In this document: positions 58,568-64,000 of the stretch, piece after piece
Numbering within the stretch: the stretch's first letter is position 1
Layout: each line of letters opens with the position of its first letter
Source: Sulfuritalea sp.
GTDB taxonomy: Bacteria > Pseudomonadota > Gammaproteobacteria > Burkholderiales > Rhodocyclaceae
DNA: 64,000 nucleotides
Assembly: GCA_023229685.1 (NCBI GenBank)
Contig: JALNYT010000001.1
Coordinates: 682,001-746,000 of the forward strand
Direction of reading: 5' to 3'
Made by a program: the position numbers and the translations under genes
The notes under the pieces: generated by a model
Seen by the model: only the letters and a program-made list of their open reading frames with translations
Databases searched by the model: none
Told to the model about the DNA's origin: nothing

Positions 58568-61234
58568 CTAACGCAAGGTGAAGGAGACGAGTTCGAGAGT
58601 ATCGTCACCCAGCTGCGAATTGACGCCACTCCTCGACTTGTGCTCGACCTTGATTACCCGCCGTATTTCCGGGGCAAACCAGAGCGCATGGGCAAAAGAA
58701 AAAGCCGTGACGCCACGCAGGCTCCACTGTGCCGCGGCTACCCCGGCTCCCGTGTTCTGGCCGACGATTTCCACCCGCATCGCATCGAATGTTCCTGCCG
58801 GAACCGTGATCTTCTCCTGACCGATGAGCTTTGCCTTGATGCGATAGGTTTGCCCTTCCAGGGTGATGTCGGGGAACTGCTTTTCCTGGCCGGGCTTCAA
58901 TCCATCCTGCAACAGGGCCTGCGCGTAGGGCAGCAACTCTATGACGCGAACATCGCCCCCAAGGGGGCGCTCGGCGCTATCCACCTTGCCTTCGTAAGTC
59001 CGCTCGTCCACACCCCGACCTCCGCGCATCGACATTCTGTCGGTCACCCGGCCGCCCTCGGACTCTTCGACCCTGACAACGACGGTTTGCGGACTGCCCT
59101 TCTTCCACCCGTTGATGTAACGATAGGTCCAGGAGTCGCCCGCCTTGGGCAGCAACCCGGTGTGATCCAGGGCAGGTTTCTGTTGCGCGATCTCGGCAAC
59201 TTGGGCGCCGCCCGGCAATGCCTGGCCGGCGACAGTGGACGCGACGAGTTCGAGAGTATCGTCATCCACACGGCTGCTCGAAAAACTTCTGGATCGATGC
59301 TCGACCTTGACGACCCGGCGTATCTCCGGGGCAAACCAAATGACATGGGAAAAAGAAGACACAATTGAGTTTCGAACACCCATAGTTGGTGGTGCCATAG
59401 TTAAATCTTGGCCAACAATATCCACCCGAAAGGCGTCAAATGTTCCCGCGGGAACGGTGACTTTTTCCTGCCTGATCAGTTTTGCCTTGATGCGAAAGTT
59501 CTGCCCTCCCAGCGAAGTGTCGGGAAAACTCCTTTCCTGCCCCGGCTTCAAGCCGTCCAGCAACAGGCTCTGCACGTAGGGCAACAGTTCTATGACGCGG
59601 ACATCACGCCCAAGCGGGCGCTCGGCTCCCTCCAGTTTGCCTTCGAAGGTACGCTCATCAGCACCCCGACCGCCGCGCAGTGACATCTTGTCCGTTACCC
59701 GGCCGCCGTCCGACTCCTCGACCTTGACCACAATGGTTTGCGGGCTGTCCTTCTTCCACCCATTAATGTACCGATAGGTCCATGAATCGCCCGCCCGGGG
59801 AAATCCCGGAGAGGCAGCCGGCACCGGTGCCGGCTTGGTCGGCGCGATCATGGCAACTTGCGCGGGGGCTTGTGGGACAGCTTTCGAGGCATCCGGAGCC
59901 GCTTGCGGCACAGGCCTGGCGGCCGCTTGGGACGGAATTGTTTCCAGGCTGCGGATACGATTTCGTGCCAGGCCGGCAAAACGTCCCTGCGGATAGCTCG
60001 CCAGATATTCCTTGAGGTCGTCGATATTGCTGCTGTTCTTGATGCTGTCCCAGAAAGCCAACTCGACTGCGGTCTGATCGACTCCTGCCGGGGCTGCTGC
60101 CGGCTTGAGCGCAACGCGGGCCTCTTCCCCTCGCCTGTTGGCCTCCCGTTCCAGCGCAGCGATACGGTTCTGCGCCAGATCGACAAACGATCCCTTTGGG
60201 TAGCGCTTGACGTAGGCCTTGAAGTCATCCGCACTCTGGCTTGCCTTGATGCTGTCCCAGTAGGACATTTCGACCGCCAGCGCCGATGTATCGCGTTCCC
60301 TCGCCTGTTGCTCGGCCGCCCGCCGCAAGGCTTCATTGATCGCCTGATCGTTGGCACGCTTGATCGCCTCCTGCACCGAGCGCTCTATCGCCTCCTGCTG
60401 GAGTTTGAGGTTATCCACCTGCGGCGCGGGCGCCTGGAAATAAAATTCGCCGTCGAGCGACCCGTAGCGCCAGGGCTCCTGCTGACCATTGGTCGCCAGT
60501 TTCACCGCTTGCTGAACCTTGCGCAGCATTTGCTCGATTTCCACCCCGGCGGGGGTTTGCAGTGCAGCCAACAGCGCAGTGGTATACGGGCTGTGCTCGG
60601 CGTCACCGTCGGCCGCGGTGTTGCCGTGCTTGGTCGCGAATGAAATCAGGGTGCCGGTTGCTTCGACCGGCGCCGCCATGCCGCGCGAACCGCCGCGACC
60701 GAAGCTGCGCGACAAGGGGTTGTCGCGGCAGGCATCGAAAAATACCAGCTTGACCTTGGCACCGCCCATGTCGTCGATGACATCGTCCATCTTGACCATT
60801 TCGCGCTTCAGGTCACGCTCGCTTTTCGGATTGGCATCAATCGGCACGATGTAGTTGCTGCCACTCACCTGGATGCCGTGTCCGGCGTAGAAAAGCGCCG
60901 CAACGCCGGCCGCATCGGCCTTGCTGCTGAAGCGCTTGAAGACCGCATCCATGTCTGCCTTCGAGGCGTCGAGTTTCAGTTCGACATCAAAGCCCAACTT
61001 CGTCAAGGACGCGGCCATTGCAGTCGCATCGTTCCTCGGGTTGGCGAGCGCGCCAGACGGGTAGCGGCTGTTGCCGATTACAACGGCCACGCGGACGTCC
61101 TTTTCCTGCGCCGCGACGGCGGCAGCGGCGGCGGCGGCAAGAGTGCGAGAGGGTTCGGCACTGCCTCCCGGGGTGGAGAAAATGCCTTGCATGCCCACCA
61201 GGACCAAAAAGGAAAACCACCTAAGGTGTTTCAT
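58568..61234 (-). CDS. Exported caspase-like (peptidase C14) protein with a duplicated C-terminal domain
   Basis: 888 residues from ATG 61234. The signal peptide (LRWFSFLVLVGMQGIFSTPG) is followed by a caspase domain (about 45-265) with the His in AALFYAGHGIQ (119) and the Cys in VFFDACRDNPLSR (169). A charged coiled coil follows, then two helical repeats (AVEMSYWDSIKASQSADDFK and AVELAFWDSIKNSSNIDDLK). Then comes a module of about 218 residues present twice (first from about residue 476, second from about 693), each starting AGDSWTYRYINGWKK. Orthocaspases cleave after basic residues; substrates here are unknown. No partner gene adjoins. Confidence 0.85.
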   Translation of the reverse strand: MKHLRWFSFLVLVGMQGIFSTPGGSAEPSRTLAAAAAAAVAAQEKDVRVAVVIGNSRYPSGALANPRNDATAMAASLTKLGFDVELKLDASKADMDAVFKRFSSKADAAGVAALFYAGHGIQVSGSNYIVPIDANPKSERDLKREMVKMDDVIDDMGGAKVKLVFFDACRDNPLSRSFGRGGSRGMAAPVEATGTLISFATKHGNTAADGDAEHSPYTTALLAALQTPAGVEIEQMLRKVQQAVKLATNGQQEPWRYGSLDGEFYFQAPAPQVDNLKLQQEAIERSVQEAIKRANDQAINEALRRAAEQQARERDTSALAVEMSYWDSIKASQSADDFKAYVKRYPKGSFVDLAQNRIAALEREANRRGEEARVALKPAAAPAGVDQTAVELAFWDSIKNSSNIDDLKEYLASYPQGRFAGLARNRIRSLETIPSQAAARPVPQAAPDASKAVPQAPAQVAMIAPTKPAPVPAASPGFPRAGDSWTYRYINGWKKDSPQTIVVKVEESDGGRVTDKMSLRGGRGADERTFEGKLEGAERPLGRDVRVIELLPYVQSLLLDGLKPGQERSFPDTSLGGQNFRIKAKLIRQEKVTVPAGTFDAFRVDIVGQDLTMAPPTMGVRNSIVSSFSHVIWFAPEIRRVVKVEHRSRSFSSSRVDDDTLELVASTVAGQALPGGAQVAEIAQQKPALDHTGLLPKAGDSWTYRYINGWKKGSPQTVVVRVEESEGGRVTDRMSMRGGRGVDERTYEGKVDSAERPLGGDVRVIELLPYAQALLQDGLKPGQEKQFPDITLEGQTYRIKAKLIGQEKITVPAGTFDAMRVEIVGQNTGAGVAAAQWSLRGVTAFSFAHALWFAPEIRRVIKVEHKSRSGVNSQLGDDTLELVSFTLR

Positions 61235-61341
61235 CTTCGTCGCAGCTTCCAGTTTCCATGGATGACGCAAATCATACCCCTGCCGCGGACAGGTGTATTC
61301 ATGGGCAGTTGCCGGAATTCTCCCGAGCTTTGGGCTGCGCC

Positions 61342-61811
61342 TCAGGGCTGCAGGCGGATCTTCAGGGTCGCCACGTAGGGCACGGCCTCGGGAGTGTTTT
61401 CGGCCGGCGCCCAGGGCGCCTTTTCCTCCGCGGTGAAGGGCAAATAGGGGCCGGACTTGGCTTCGAGAAAGACGGTATCGGGCTCCAGCGCGACCGCGGT
61501 ATGCCAGGTCCCGTGCGGAATATCGACACCCAGCGCCGCACCGCCGGCGCCGACTGTCACGGCGCGCACCACGCCGCCCGCGTCATCGAACAGAAGCAGG
61601 CCCAGAAGGCCGCGCAGGACGACGAAGGTTTCATCCTTGTTCGGATCGAGATGGCGATGCGGCGCGATGTATGAATCCGGCTGCATGGCATTCAACAGGC
61701 GATGTGCCGGATGATCGTCATACGGATGGAAGTTGCGGTTCTTGCGCCGGCGCGGACTGGCGGCGGCTTCCGCACAGAGTTCATCCAGCAGCGCCTGGTC
61801 GATCAACTTGA

Positions 61812-61815
<4 letters not shown>
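61342..61815 (-). CDS. WbuC-family cupin metalloprotein
   Basis: 157 residues. The N-terminus MIKLIDQALLDELCAEAAAS then RRRKNRNFHPYDDHPAHRLL matches WbuC-family proteins. The cupin core has IAPHRHLDPNKDETFVVLRG and GVDIPHGTWHTAVALEPDT as metal-binding motifs. The ATG overlaps the dnaE stop as ATGA, so it is translated right after dnaE. A VGAG word encodes TVGAGGAAL here (61533-61557). Function is unknown; it is not obviously tied to O-antigen genes. Confidence 0.75.
61533..61557 (+). repeat. Dispersed VGAG-word repeat, intragenic (cupin gene)
   Basis: GCGCCGCACCGCCGGCGCCG then ACTGT. Reads TVGAGGAAL on the cupin strand. It is the weakest match among the listed copies. Confidence 0.45.

Positions 61816-64000
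<2,185 letters not shown>

Overview
The window is 64 kb of dense, GC-rich bacterial chromosome. Gene content points to a betaproteobacterium, and the mix of genes and repeats suggests Rhodocyclales; that placement is inference, since no rRNA or tRNA gene lies in the window. Nearly all genes are chromosomal housekeeping genes, with many 4-nt ATGA or GTGA overlaps.

Layout. 1-5.3 kb: an autotransporter cut by the left edge, a DODA-type dioxygenase, an orphan TRAP binding protein, a Sel1-type periplasmic protein and a 3' remnant of ureG. 5.3-13.7 kb (minus strand): a small Cys/Lys-rich protein, then metY, a SPOR protein, ridA-recG-ubiA, an MBL hydrolase, ubiD and a membrane protein, many of them overlapping. 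13.8-17.7 kb: a YdcF-family protein, mogA, a PilZ-like protein and thyA. 17.9-32.5 kb: a complete glycogen/alpha-glucan locus (glk, glgB, glgC, two GH57 enzymes, glgP, pgi, glgA). It would make ADP-glucose from glucose, polymerise and branch it, then remodel and phosphorolyse it back to hexose phosphate. 32.5-39.9 kb: folA, a DUF4337 protein, an Orn/Lys/Arg decarboxylase, dcd and biotin genes (bioD divergent from bioA-bioF). 39.9-48 kb: a DsbB/DsbA-like pair, mrp, an orphan histidine kinase, a ParD/RelE-type toxin-antitoxin pair, metG, acyP and a 2-Cys peroxiredoxin. 48-52 kb: a FeeM-like acyltransferase and a 7TM-PAS-GGDEF-EAL protein. 52.2-57.2 kb: a five-gene Mce/Mla-type operon. 57.3-64 kb: a small HTH protein, two hotdog thioesterases, a secreted caspase-like protein, a WbuC-type cupin and the 3' part of dnaE.

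The most unusual item is the Mce operon. It encodes a CHASE2-cyclase-like protein, an MlaE permease, an ABC-ATPase-like protein, an Mce/MlaD protein and a TPR lipoprotein. The cyclase-like protein lacks one metal Asp and both transition-state residues. The ATPase-like protein lacks Walker A, the signature motif and the Walker B glutamate. Yet every frame is open and every junction overlaps, which suggests a conserved system in which both nucleotide-using enzymes have become structural or sensory.

The second theme is dispersed short repeats, several lying inside genes without breaking the frame. One is a DNA word centred on AGTCGGCGC that reads as VGAG-type peptides in five unrelated proteins. 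One is a 42-bp element shared, in opposite orientation, by bioF and metG. One is an insertion in recG whose peptide is echoed at the end of the Mce lipoprotein. There are also three CACAGAG palindromes abutting genes and a pair of about 160-bp direct repeats flanking the toxin-antitoxin genes. I saw no CRISPR array, insertion-sequence transposase, rRNA or tRNA.
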